Assembly (NCBI RefSeq): GCF_015482765.1
Contig: NZ_JADMLB010000023.1
Coordinates: 1 to 57,202 of the forward strand
Direction: 5' to 3'
Length of the DNA stretch: 57,202 bases
Source of the DNA: Halodesulfovibrio sp.
Lineage (GTDB): Bacteria > Desulfobacterota > Desulfovibrionia > Desulfovibrionales > Desulfovibrionaceae
The notes below the pieces were generated by a model that ran no database searches, was not told where the DNA came from, and saw only the letters and a program-made list of their open reading frames with translations. The translations under genes were made by a program, and so were the position numbers. Shown in pieces: positions 25,624 through 32,521 of this stretch; within the stretch, counting starts at the first letter, position 1, and each line of letters starts with the position of its first letter.

Positions 25624-26244
25624 TTAAACAAAGAAATAGTGAGCTTCTAAAGCCTTAATAGCCTGCTCAACGTTGTTATTTTTTAACGCCGTAATAATGG
25701 GTTCATGTAAGGGAAGGGCATCATCTAAAGAAATATCAAGTCCGTTTAACGTTTGCTTCATGTACAACGGGAGATGCAGAGATTCCCAAACTTCAAGCAT
25801 TTTTCCATTCTTACTGGCTTGAACCAAACAGCGATGAAATGTGTTGTTATGCGTGATATATCCTTGAACATTCTCTTGGGCACAAGCGGACTGCATTCGC
25901 TTTAACGCTCGCTCTAAATTTTCAGCTACAACCTGAGGTTCATCCTTACAGTCCTTCAAAGAGGCGATTTCAAGAGCCTCGCGAACCTTATATGTTTCCT
26001 GTATTTCAGTTTTAGTAAACTCTTTAACACGAACCCCGACATTGGGGATATGTTCCAAATGTCCACTTGTTATTAGACACTGTATCGCTTCTCGAACCGG
26101 TGCCTGACTCACGTCCAGTGCTTTAGCAATAGGGATAATCTTCAGGCGTTCATTAGGTGAAAATTCTCCTGATACGATTTTATCGTAAAGAATATTTCTA
26201 ACCTGTTCTTTAAGAGATTCTTTATTAATTCGCTTTGCGTTCAT
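25624..26244 (-). CDS. GntR-family transcriptional regulator, FCD type
   Basis: The 206-aa protein has an N-terminal winged helix (residues 8-75: L-Y-D-K-I-V-S-G-E-F-S-P-N-E-R-L and D-V-S-Q-A-P-V-R-E-A-I) and an all-helical FCD ligand domain (Y-K-V-R-E-A-L-E and N-x-x-F-H-R-C-L, with the metal/ligand histidines). FCD regulators usually bind organic acids; here the target genes suggest an electrophile or aromatic signal, which is inference. It heads the redox genes and carries the same palindrome in its own promoter, implying autoregulation. GGGGG precedes ATG 26244. Confidence 0.9.
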   Translation of the reverse strand: MNAKRINKESLKEQVRNILYDKIVSGEFSPNERLKIIPIAKALDVSQAPVREAIQCLITSGHLEHIPNVGVRVKEFTKTEIQETYKVREALEIASLKDCKDEPQVVAENLERALKRMQSACAQENVQGYITHNNTFHRCLVQASKNGKMLEVWESLHLPLYMKQTLNGLDISLDDALPLHEPIITALKNNNVEQAIKALEAHYFFV

Positions 26245-26261
26245 ACGTCCCCCGTTGACTT

Positions 26262-26290
26262 TATATATTATCGATAATTATTACTGTCAA
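26262..26290 (-). promoter_or_regulatory. Sigma-70 promoter with GntR-type operator, regulator gene
   Basis: On the minus strand a consensus TTGACA (26285-26290) and TATATA (26262-26267) are 17 bases apart. The palindrome ATTATCGATAAT (26267-26278) fills the spacer and touches the -10, so a bound repressor would block polymerase. Confidence 0.78.
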
Positions 26291-26371
26291 CAAGCCATAT
26301 GCTTTTTCAGTTAAAAATAACAATAACCACTTGAGATTTAGTTAAAAAAACATGCCACAGCACAAAATTAT

Positions 26372-26415
26372 TTGACCTGTCTACAGGTGTCGGGTTGATA
26401 CTCAAATAGTATCAA
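26372..26415 (+). promoter_or_regulatory. MerR-type promoter with 19-bp spacer and two palindromes
   Basis: TTGACC (26372-26377) and GATACT (26397-26402) are 19 bases apart, the long spacing typical of MerR-activated promoters. A perfect dyad ACCTGT-CT-ACAGGT (26375-26388) begins in the -35 and extends into the spacer. A second perfect palindrome TTGATACT-CAAAT-AGTATCAA (26395-26415) overlaps the -10. A MerR-family gene is second in the operon driven from here. Confidence 0.65.
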
Positions 26416-26444
26416 ATCAAAAGACAATCGACAGGAGTATCAAC

Positions 26445-26903
26445 ATGCTTAACATCACCCATACAAAAAGCTTTACACTTAATGAACCGATAGAAATGGT
26501 TTTCCCACTATTCAGTGCAGAAGGAGAAACAAAATGGGTACCTAATTGGGATTACGAAAATATTATAGAATCAAATGAATTGCATGAAAACTATGTATTC
26601 TTAACTACCAATCATGATCATTCGACAACCAAGGCGATCTGGATTGTCAAACGCTACGATCCTGAACAGCATGTGATCCAATTTTACAAAGTAGAACCAG
26701 AACAAAAAGTTGGAATCATCTCTGTTAGCTGTAGTGCACTATCTAACTCAATCACTGAAATATCGGTAACCTACGAATATATTGGTATTAGCGATGAAGG
26801 GCGAAAGTTTATACATACGTTTACTTCAGAAGAATACGAAAAATTTATAGATGAATGGGAACAGCTTCTTACTGCTTATTTTAATACGACAAAACGAAGC
26901 TAA
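26445..26903 (+). CDS. SRPBCC (START/Bet v1-like) domain protein
   Basis: The 152-aa protein has the SRPBCC helix-grip pattern: N-terminal strand I-T-H-T-K-S-F-T-L-N-E-P-I-E-M-V-F-P-L-F, the W-V-P-N-W segment, and a long C-terminal helix (Y-E-K-F-I-D-E-W-E-Q-L-L). Such proteins bind hydrophobic small molecules in a deep pocket. AGGAG lies 8 bases before ATG 26445. It is the first gene behind the MerR-type promoter and may bind or modify the compound sensed by that regulator (inference). Confidence 0.8.
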   Translation: MLNITHTKSFTLNEPIEMVFPLFSAEGETKWVPNWDYENIIESNELHENYVFLTTNHDHSTTKAIWIVKRYDPEQHVIQFYKVEPEQKVGIISVSCSALSNSITEISVTYEYIGISDEGRKFIHTFTSEEYEKFIDEWEQLLTAYFNTTKRS

Positions 26904-26937
26904 CTAACTTTTAATTTTCTCTTAAACGATAATAACC

Positions 26938-27468
26938 ATGCTAACAATATCTCGACTTGGCAAAAAGTTTAACATCTCGCGGTCAACGATTCTCTATTAT
27001 GAAAGAGCAGGGTTACTGTTGCCTTCAAAACGCTCAGCAAATGGGTACCGATGGTATAATAGTGAACAAGTAGACATTCTTGAGTTGATATTGGCGTATC
27101 GCTCACTTGGTCTACCAATAGCAAAAATTGCAGATTTACTACGGCAAAAAGATCAATTGGTTCAAGAACAGATACTGTCAGAGCAATTTTTAGCATTGGA
27201 ACGCGAGATACAAAAATTACGTTTGCAGCAAAGAGCAATTACAACACTTTTAGGCTCCGTTGAAACACTTCATGGAAAAATTTTTAACAAAGAACAATGG
27301 AGTCAAATTATGAAGGCAGCAGGATTAACAGAAAGAGATATGAAAAGATGGCATGCACAGTTCGAAAAAATGGAACCAGAAAGTCATCAGGCTTTTTTGG
27401 AGTCATTACATATCTCACCTGATGAAATAGCAAAAATCCGCAGCTGGTCAGATCTGGGTAACAACTAA
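26938..27468 (+). CDS. MerR-family transcriptional regulator
   Basis: The 176-aa protein starts with the MerR winged-helix (L-T-I-S-R-L-G-K-K-F-N-I-S-R-S-T-I-L-Y-Y-E-R-A-G-L-L, with R-W-Y and L-I-L-A-Y-R-S-L-G-L-P-I), then a dimerisation coiled coil (residues about 75-110), and a C-terminal helical domain with no metal-binding cysteines. It is therefore an organic-effector rather than a metal MerR protein. The tail E-R-D-M-K-R-W-H-A-Q-F-E-K-M-x-P-E-x-H-Q-x-F resembles a TipAS-like helical region. It lies 34 bases after the SRPBCC gene and probably regulates the shared promoter. Confidence 0.88.
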   Translation: MLTISRLGKKFNISRSTILYYERAGLLLPSKRSANGYRWYNSEQVDILELILAYRSLGLPIAKIADLLRQKDQLVQEQILSEQFLALEREIQKLRLQQRAITTLLGSVETLHGKIFNKEQWSQIMKAAGLTERDMKRWHAQFEKMEPESHQAFLESLHISPDEIAKIRSWSDLGNN

Positions 27469-27494
27469 TTCTTATAGGTTATATTTCTTTACCA

Positions 27495-27536
27495 TACGTA
27501 AAAAGGCAGCTGCATCTGCAGCTGCCTTTTTACGTA
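27495..27536. terminator. Bidirectional terminator, perfect 20-bp arms
   Basis: TACGTAAAAAGGCAGCTGCA, two bases, then its exact complement. A/T runs inside the arms serve both directions, between the MerR gene and the convergent exchanger gene. Confidence 0.9.
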
Positions 27537-27550
27537 CTTGATTTGAATTC

Positions 27551-28522
27551 TTAAAATGCTGTAGTAAGTAAATAGTAGGTATAACCTACATAGGACAAAA
27601 GGAGCAATAAGCCTTCTAGCCGATTAATTCGCCCCTGCCCTCGAAGGCCGTACCCGATAAGAAAAAGAGAAACTGTCAATACTGCCATCACAACAAAATC
27701 ACGTAAAAAAACTTCAGGAGCGACATCCATTGGATGGATGACGCCTGCAATCCCGACTACAGCAAGCGTGTTAAAAAGGTTTGAACCAAGGACATTACCA
27801 AGAGCAATGTCATGTTCACCTTTTCGAACTGCAAGCAATGAAGAGGCCAGTTCTGGCAAAGAAGTACCAATTGCAACAACTGTCAAACCAATAATCAGGT
27901 CACTTACTCCAAAGTAGTGAGCTATTTCAACAGAACCCCATACAAGAATTCTAGAACTTACAATAAGCAAAAGTAAACCGGCTATCAGCCAAAACAACGC
28001 ATTGGAAAGTGATTGCTTTTGCTCATGAAGTTGTTCCTCAATCTCAGCTCCAAGGGCATCATCTTTTTTTTGCATCCCTTGCTTTATGGTCCACCCCATG
28101 AGAACAGAAAAAAGTAGAAGTAATAAAAAAGCATCGATTCTTGTAATGTTCCCGCTCCATAATTGCCATCCGGCAAACAAAGTAACACCCGACAGGATAG
28201 GGAGTTCTTTACGAAGCACCTGAGAATGAAACGTAATAGGGCTAAGCAGCGCTGTTACGCCTAGAATTAATGCGATGTTGGTAATGTTGGAACCATACGC
28301 ATTACCAAGAGCAATTCCCGGATTTCCCTGTAGCGCGGCAAGAGCCGAAACAACCATCTCAGGAGCCGAAGTACCGAAACCAACAATGACCATTCCAATT
28401 AATAACGGAGGCATACCAAAATGCCGAGCAGTTGCTGCAGCTCCGTCCACAAAACGGTCTGCACTCCATACAAGAAGTACTAAGCCTGCAACTACTGCAA
28501 AAAATGGTAACAGCATGTGCAT
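27551..28522 (-). CDS. Calcium/sodium antiporter, CaCA family (YrbG-like)
   Basis: The 323-aa membrane protein has about ten helices and the two inverted alpha-repeats of cation/Ca2+ exchangers: G-F-G-T-S-A-P-E near residue 50 with G-N-A-Y-G-S-N-I-T-N, and A-I-G-T-S-L-P-E near 220 with G-N-V-L-G-S-N-L-F-N. The paired glutamates of the repeats are the ion ligands. A short charged loop near 150-170 separates the halves. It should export Ca2+ in exchange for Na+ at the inner membrane. Monocistronic. Confidence 0.92.
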   Translation of the reverse strand: MHMLLPFFAVVAGLVLLVWSADRFVDGAAATARHFGMPPLLIGMVIVGFGTSAPEMVVSALAALQGNPGIALGNAYGSNITNIALILGVTALLSPITFHSQVLRKELPILSGVTLFAGWQLWSGNITRIDAFLLLLLFSVLMGWTIKQGMQKKDDALGAEIEEQLHEQKQSLSNALFWLIAGLLLLIVSSRILVWGSVEIAHYFGVSDLIIGLTVVAIGTSLPELASSLLAVRKGEHDIALGNVLGSNLFNTLAVVGIAGVIHPMDVAPEVFLRDFVVMAVLTVSLFLIGYGLRGQGRINRLEGLLLLLSYVGYTYYLLTTAF

Positions 28523-28776
28523 ATATCCTAAATAAACGTGTTGTTATTCTTAAAAAATGCTGGGTTGCTACATATGGCACCCAACAAGAATGTTGTTCAA
28601 TCGAGAAAAACTATGAGATTGGCTGTGTTAAAATATTTTTAAAGAGATTTCTTCTAACAATGCTTGCAGGTCAAGCATAATTAATGTTTGATGTATAAAC
28701 ATTGTCTATTTTAGAGTGTAAAGACAAGGGATTCTGTTGGATAACATTATATACAAAAACATTTCTCAGGTATGGA

Positions 28777-28812
28777 TATGGTAATTAATAATAACTTAAA
28801 AACATTACCATA
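28777..28812. promoter_or_regulatory. Inverted repeat upstream of the coiled-coil gene
   Basis: TATGGTAAT and ATTACCATA are perfect 9-bp arms 18 bases apart, 75 bases before the start at 28888. It could be a two-site operator. Apart from this, 28523-28887 is AT-rich with no gene or clear promoter seen. Confidence 0.3.
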
Positions 28813-28887
28813 CGGTAAATAGATCTCGCCTTATCAGAAAATTCTATACGCCTTACATTTTGAACAGAAAAATAAGGAGACAAGGTC

Positions 28888-29151
28888 ATGGAAGATGTAA
28901 AAAAAGTTCTTGCAGAAAAGAAAGCTCAAATTGAACAGCTCCGCGATGAAATTGCCCTTAAAGCTCATTTGGGAAAGGCTGAAGTAAAAACCGAATTAGA
29001 ACGTCTTGAAAAAGACTGGAACTCCTTTGTCGTTAAATACAAACCCGTAGCAAAAGAGGCCGGGGAAACAGCGAAAAAAACCGGTACAGCACTTGGAGCT
29101 GCAGCTGATGAACTTAAGGCTGGATATGAACGTATTCGCAAAATGATGTAA
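28888..29151 (+). CDS. Small helical coiled-coil protein, unknown function
   Basis: The 87-aa protein is almost entirely charged helix with heptad-like spacing (V-L-A-E-K-K-A-Q-I-E-Q-L-R-D-E-I; L-E-R-L-E-K-D-W-N), then a short Ala/Gly-rich helix (G-T-A-L-G-A-A-A-D-E-L-K-A-G-Y-E-R-I). There is no signal peptide or Cys. TAAGGAGA gives a strong ribosome site. I do not recognise the family; the composition recalls stress-linked small proteins of the CsbD/YqjD sort. It has its own terminator and faces the YqjE/YqjD-like operon. Confidence 0.78.
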   Translation: MEDVKKVLAEKKAQIEQLRDEIALKAHLGKAEVKTELERLEKDWNSFVVKYKPVAKEAGETAKKTGTALGAAADELKAGYERIRKMM

Positions 29152-29156
29152 TCAAT

Positions 29157-29192
29157 AAAAAGAGCGTGTTGCCTTAGCAGCACGCTCTTTTT
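29157..29192. terminator. Bidirectional terminator
   Basis: AAAAAGAGCGTG pairs exactly with CACGCTCTTTTT around a 12-base loop. It lies between the convergent coiled-coil and holin-like genes. Confidence 0.88.
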
Positions 29193-29211
29193 ATCATTTC
29201 ATTGCCATTGC

Positions 29212-29709
29212 TCATTGCTTTTTGTGCTTTCCTTTCTGAGAAGTAGAAGCCAATAAGCCTAAAATTGGCAAAACGCTGCTTATGACTGAGGACGAACCAC
29301 TTATTACAGCAGCTACATTTCCATAAATCTGTCGTACATCATCTGAGAGTTCTTCAACGTCCGTCTTAACTTTATCCAGATCAGCACTAAGTCCTTTCGC
29401 GGCAATTTCACGCACTTCAAGTATCATTTTTTCCTGTTCTGCATTGTTGCTTATTTTTTGCGAAACAATAAGCAGTATGACGGCAAGAAAAGCATCAATA
29501 AGGGCAACTTGAAATGCTGCCATTGTCGGCCCAAAGACCTTTGCTAAACCAAGATAGCTGGCAAAAGTGAACATCCCTATTGCAAGCAGAGCAAAAATGG
29601 CTGCTACAATTTTACATGCAGTCTGAGCAGCCATCCGTTTTACCTGTAAACGAAGCAGTGCAAGTTCCGACCGGAGCAAAATGTGGAGTTTGTTCATTGT
29701 ATCAGCCAT
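29212..29709 (-). CDS. YqjE-like putative holin-superfamily membrane protein
   Basis: The 165-aa protein has a basic amphipathic N-terminal helix, two membrane helices (about residues 35-55 and 67-87), a cytosolic coiled-coil region (V-K-T-D-V-E-E-L-S-D-D-V-R-Q-I-Y) and a hydrophobic Ser/Gly segment near the basic C-terminus. This matches the phage holin superfamily III / YqjE family, which in free-living bacteria is an envelope protein, not a lysis gene. No phage genes surround it. It is third in the AI-2E / YqjD / YqjE operon. Confidence 0.75.
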   Translation of the reverse strand: MADTMNKLHILLRSELALLRLQVKRMAAQTACKIVAAIFALLAIGMFTFASYLGLAKVFGPTMAAFQVALIDAFLAVILLIVSQKISNNAEQEKMILEVREIAAKGLSADLDKVKTDVEELSDDVRQIYGNVAAVISGSSSVISSVLPILGLLASTSQKGKHKKQ

Positions 29710-29718
29710 ATTGTATTC

Positions 29719-30018
29719 CTATTTTGAAATTAACCGGCCAACAATAACGCCTACCACAAATGTAGCTGCTGCCGTCACGGCGTGATTTTTCTTAAGCTCT
29801 TTGTTAACCGTCTGGGCCACTTCATTCAATGTGTGACTTAATTGCTCTCTATCCGGTAGATGAGAACGTATGTATTCTTTGGAAAACCGTTTAGGCTCTT
29901 GATGCACAGCAGTTACCGACTCCTGCGCCTTTTGATCACGTGCTGCTTTCTTTGCTTCGCAAATTGCCAGCTGTGTTCGTAAATGATCAATCTCGTGTTG
30001 CAATTCATCGTGTGTCAT
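29719..30018 (-). CDS. YqjD/ElaB-like tail-anchored protein
   Basis: The 99-aa protein has an N-terminal coiled coil (H-D-E-L-Q-H-E-I-D-H-L-R-T-Q-L), a central basic helix (H-T-L-N-E-V-A-Q-T-V-N-K-E-L-K-K-N) and a C-terminal glycine-containing membrane helix ending G-R-L-I-S-K. This is the layout of YqjD/ElaB/DUF883 proteins; E. coli YqjD binds ribosomes at the inner membrane. The ATG at 30018 is preferred because AAAGGAAA lies 7 bases upstream; the longer reading to 30060 overlaps the AI-2E gene. It is next to a YqjE-like gene, as in the E. coli yqj cluster. Confidence 0.72.
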   Translation of the reverse strand: MTHDELQHEIDHLRTQLAICEAKKAARDQKAQESVTAVHQEPKRFSKEYIRSHLPDREQLSHTLNEVAQTVNKELKKNHAVTAAATFVVGVIVGRLISK

Positions 30019-30040
30019 TAGTGTGTTTCCTTTTAAGAGG

Positions 30041-31102
30041 TTATGCTTCGTGTTCTTCATGCTCCTCAGAAGTAACTTCTGATGGGGCAGAACCCAAAAG
30101 GACTGCTATCCACCTTGTCTGTGTATAGGCTTCAGCACCGTACTTAATTGTCATGGTTAACGGCACAGATAAGAGCATTCCAACCGGACCGAGTAACCAA
30201 CCCCAAAAAATTAACGATAAAAAGACAGCAAGAGTCGATAAGCCAACACGTTGCCCCATCAACGCAGGCTCAACCATATTTCCAATAACAATATTCACAG
30301 TCAGATAAATAGCGATAACACTAACAACTTCAAATGAGCCAAGTTGTAATCCAGCCAAAAGCACAGCCGGAGCAGCAGCGATTACTGATCCAATATTAGG
30401 AATAAAGTTAAGCAAAAATGCAAGAAAACCCCATAGTGGAGCAAAATCAAGCCCAACAATAGTAAGCCCAACAGTAATAAAAAGCCCAGTAGCAAGGCTT
30501 GTTAAGGCTTTTAAAGAAATATACTGCTTTGTGCTTTCAAGAATGAAAGAGCACTTTTCGAGCAAAGAACTTTTTTCTGCTTTGTCAATGGATTGTAGCT
30601 TGAGTGGAAGGTAATGTGACTCCAGAAGCATGAAAAAAACAGTAAACATGATAAGAGCGACATTGCTTAACACCCGCCCGAGTCCTGTTATGAAAGAGTT
30701 TGCAAAACTCAACACGACATTGGGATTTAAAACTTCTGAAATACCTGAATCAAGTAGATCAATATTATGATTCTTCATCCAGATATCCACACTGCTCATA
30801 ACACCTGAAAGTTGTTCCTGATATTTTGGAATCGCCTGACTGAACTGAGTTGCTGATTTGCCAAGAAAAAGGGCAACCCCAACTTCTAAGAATAACGCGA
30901 TGATAACCACTGTGACCACAGCTAGAAAATGCGATAGTCCACATTTTCTAAGCCATCCAACTGGAACAGTAACAACAATGGTAATAAACATAGATAAAAG
31001 GAAGGGAATAACGATACCTTGAGCATATCGAGTTGCGAATAGAATTATCAAAATACAAGCGATAGTAACAACAGAGTCGCGTAGTCTAGAGTGGTGATCC
31101 AT
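30041..31102 (-). CDS. AI-2E family (TqsA/PerM-like) transporter
   Basis: The 353-aa membrane protein has paired N-terminal helices (residues about 10-50), a third helix near 60-80, a periplasmic/soluble insertion, then four to five helices ending in G-P-V-G-M-L-L-S-V-P-L-T. The P-N-I-G-S-V-I-A-A-A-P stretch near 235 is a conserved family region. Members include autoinducer-2 exporters and Na+/H+ antiporters, so the substrate is open. It is the first gene of a three-gene operon with the YqjD- and YqjE-like proteins. Confidence 0.85.
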   Translation of the reverse strand: MDHHSRLRDSVVTIACILIILFATRYAQGIVIPFLLSMFITIVVTVPVGWLRKCGLSHFLAVVTVVIIALFLEVGVALFLGKSATQFSQAIPKYQEQLSGVMSSVDIWMKNHNIDLLDSGISEVLNPNVVLSFANSFITGLGRVLSNVALIMFTVFFMLLESHYLPLKLQSIDKAEKSSLLEKCSFILESTKQYISLKALTSLATGLFITVGLTIVGLDFAPLWGFLAFLLNFIPNIGSVIAAAPAVLLAGLQLGSFEVVSVIAIYLTVNIVIGNMVEPALMGQRVGLSTLAVFLSLIFWGWLLGPVGMLLSVPLTMTIKYGAEAYTQTRWIAVLLGSAPSEVTSEEHEEHEA

Positions 31103-31529
31103 GCATCCTCCCTTAAGAAAATATTCCCAGTTTTGGGACAGTAATAAGTTATATGACGATGACGAGAAAAACTATTCCTTGATAATAGGCTCTGAAAAAG
31201 TAAAGCTGAGCCTAACAGTGTAATTTAATAGATTAAACAATAGAAAAATAACCTATCCACTTGGCGTATAACTTTATTTTTAAACGATAAAAGCCCAAGT
31301 TAATAATACCGGAAAAAGAATCAGTCTCTACCTGACTAATACTCATCTAACGTAGTCGAGTCATTAGCTGTTTTAGCATCAAAATTCGATACAGCTTCTA
31401 GTTGCGGGAAAAGAACTATCTTCACATCCCTGTAACAGTGTTTATCTATTGTTTGTTTTAAGAAAAACGAAAATATTGTGTGTAACGCAACAATTTTCAT
31501 ATCATATAACCCGAGAGGATTGAGAACTT
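31103..31529. other. Divergent intergenic region, no gene seen
   Basis: The 427 bases separate the AI-2E operon (minus) and mgsA (plus). TAGGCTC and GAGCCTA (31184-31214) form a 7-bp inverted repeat. No open frame with a ribosome site or clear promoter was identified; both promoters must lie here. Confidence 0.4.
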
Positions 31530-31979
31530 ATGGAATTGACAAAAAATATTGCCATTGTTGCTCATGATAACTGCAAAAAAACTATGCTCGAATTTGTTGA
31601 CTGCCACTCAGATATTCTTCTTCAACATCATCTCTACGCTACAGGAACTACTGGCGGGCTTGTTGAGAAGATGTTGAAAGAAAAAGATGTATCCCCCAAA
31701 GATACAATTTTTGACGGGGTTAATAAAATGAAGTCGGGGCCTCTTGGAGGAGACCAGCAGTTAGGGGGACTAATCGCAGATGGTAAGATCGATGTACTTA
31801 TCTTCTTCTGGGATCCAATGGAACCTCAACCTCACGATGTTGATGTAAAAGCACTGCTTAGACTTGCGGTTCTGTATAACATACCAACCGCAAGTAACAG
31901 ATCTTCAGCAGATTTTCTTATATCATCGCCTTTGTTTTCAACGGAGTACGAAATTCAACCTTGTGCTTACGTAAAATAA
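31530..31979 (+). CDS. mgsA: Methylglyoxal synthase
   Basis: The 149-aa cytosolic enzyme converts dihydroxyacetone phosphate to methylglyoxal and phosphate, a bypass used under phosphate limitation or sugar-phosphate stress. Family residues are present: V-A-H-D at 10-13, phosphate loop A-T-G-T-T-G at 37-42, catalytic Asp75 in G-P-L-G-G-D-Q-Q, and His102/Asp105 in F-F-W-D-P-M[14 protein letters not shown]. Relative to E. coli (152 aa) there is an extra loop near 50-68 and a shorter N-terminus. ATG 31530 follows GAGAGGATTGAG. Monocistronic, with a strong terminator. Confidence 0.96.
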   Translation: MELTKNIAIVAHDNCKKTMLEFVDCHSDILLQHHLYATGTTGGLVEKMLKEKDVSPKDTIFDGVNKMKSGPLGGDQQLGGLIADGKIDVLIFFWDPMEPQPHDVDVKALLRLAVLYNIPTASNRSSADFLISSPLFSTEYEIQPCAYVK

Positions 31980-31997
31980 TGAAATGAATTAAATAGC

Positions 31998-32031
31998 AAA
32001 AAGGCCATCAGAGTGTTCTGATGGCCTTTTT
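31998..32031 (+). terminator. Terminator of mgsA
   Basis: AAAAAGGCCATCAGA-GTGT-TCTGATGGCCTTTTTT forms a 15-bp perfect stem with a T6 tail. Confidence 0.92.
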
Positions 32032-32117
32032 TATTAACAAAAGCGTACTTATTTTTTCATTAACCAAATCTAAACGGGATAGAATCTACCTTGATTGCTA
32101 CATTTGTTTATAAAAAT

Positions 32118-32144
32118 TAAACTTAATTCACACTTCACCGATGA
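32118..32144 (+). promoter_or_regulatory. Candidate sigma-28 (FliA) promoter of the chemoreceptor gene
   Basis: TAAA (32118-32121), exactly 15 bases, then ACCGATGA (32137-32144), against the flagellar consensus TAAA-N15-GCCGATAA (10 of 12 fixed positions). Chemoreceptors are typical sigma-28 targets. The distance to the start at 32522 (about 375 bases) is long, which weakens the call. Confidence 0.42.
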
Positions 32145-32258
32145 AACAAGGATGCTTGCGTTTTTAATGAACACGTATCCAAGGGGTAGAATGGTGAGTG
32201 TAAATTAGGCGCAATATTTGATAAACATTATCAATTTTTTGCACACTGCTATCAGAGA

Positions 32259-32267
32259 GGGGGGGGG
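32259..32267 (+). repeat. Homopolymer tract of nine G
   Basis: A G9 run lies between the candidate promoter and the chemoreceptor start. Such tracts are prone to slip during replication and can vary expression when inside a leader. Confidence 0.6.
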
Positions 32268-32331
32268 AACTAAATATAAACTCTGTGCAGCCCGCACAAT
32301 TCAATCGAAATTGTTCACGATGTCACCACTC

Positions 32332-32424
32332 AATTTGCACATCATGTTGTATTCTTAATTTGCACAGGTAGCGAGTACATACATCTTTGCCTGCGACAGA
32401 ACGTTTTTATAAAGATAAAAACGT
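32332..32424 (+). promoter_or_regulatory. Chemoreceptor leader: direct repeats and perfect hairpin
   Basis: AATTTGCACA occurs at 32332-32341 and again at 32357-32366, 25 bases apart. ACGTTTTTAT-AAAG-ATAAAAACGT at 32401-32424 is a perfect 10-bp hairpin. A TTG-started extension of the chemoreceptor frame (from 32387) would run through this, so I read it as untranslated leader. Nothing else coding is seen in 32032-32521. Confidence 0.4.
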
Positions 32425-32521
32425 GTGCACATCTGTAGCAGCACAAAATGCACACTGTACCCGATGCCGCACTTGCAAATTAGATAATGAATTTCTAACG
32501 AAACACATAAGTGATATATCT

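Noticed and set aside
29212-29709. Phage lysis (holin) gene implying a prophage
   Set aside because: The family is YqjE-like and occurs outside phages; no endolysin, integrase or structural gene is near.
30019-30060. Longer start for the YqjD-like gene
   Set aside because: It overlaps the AI-2E gene, while a good ribosome site sits before ATG 30018.
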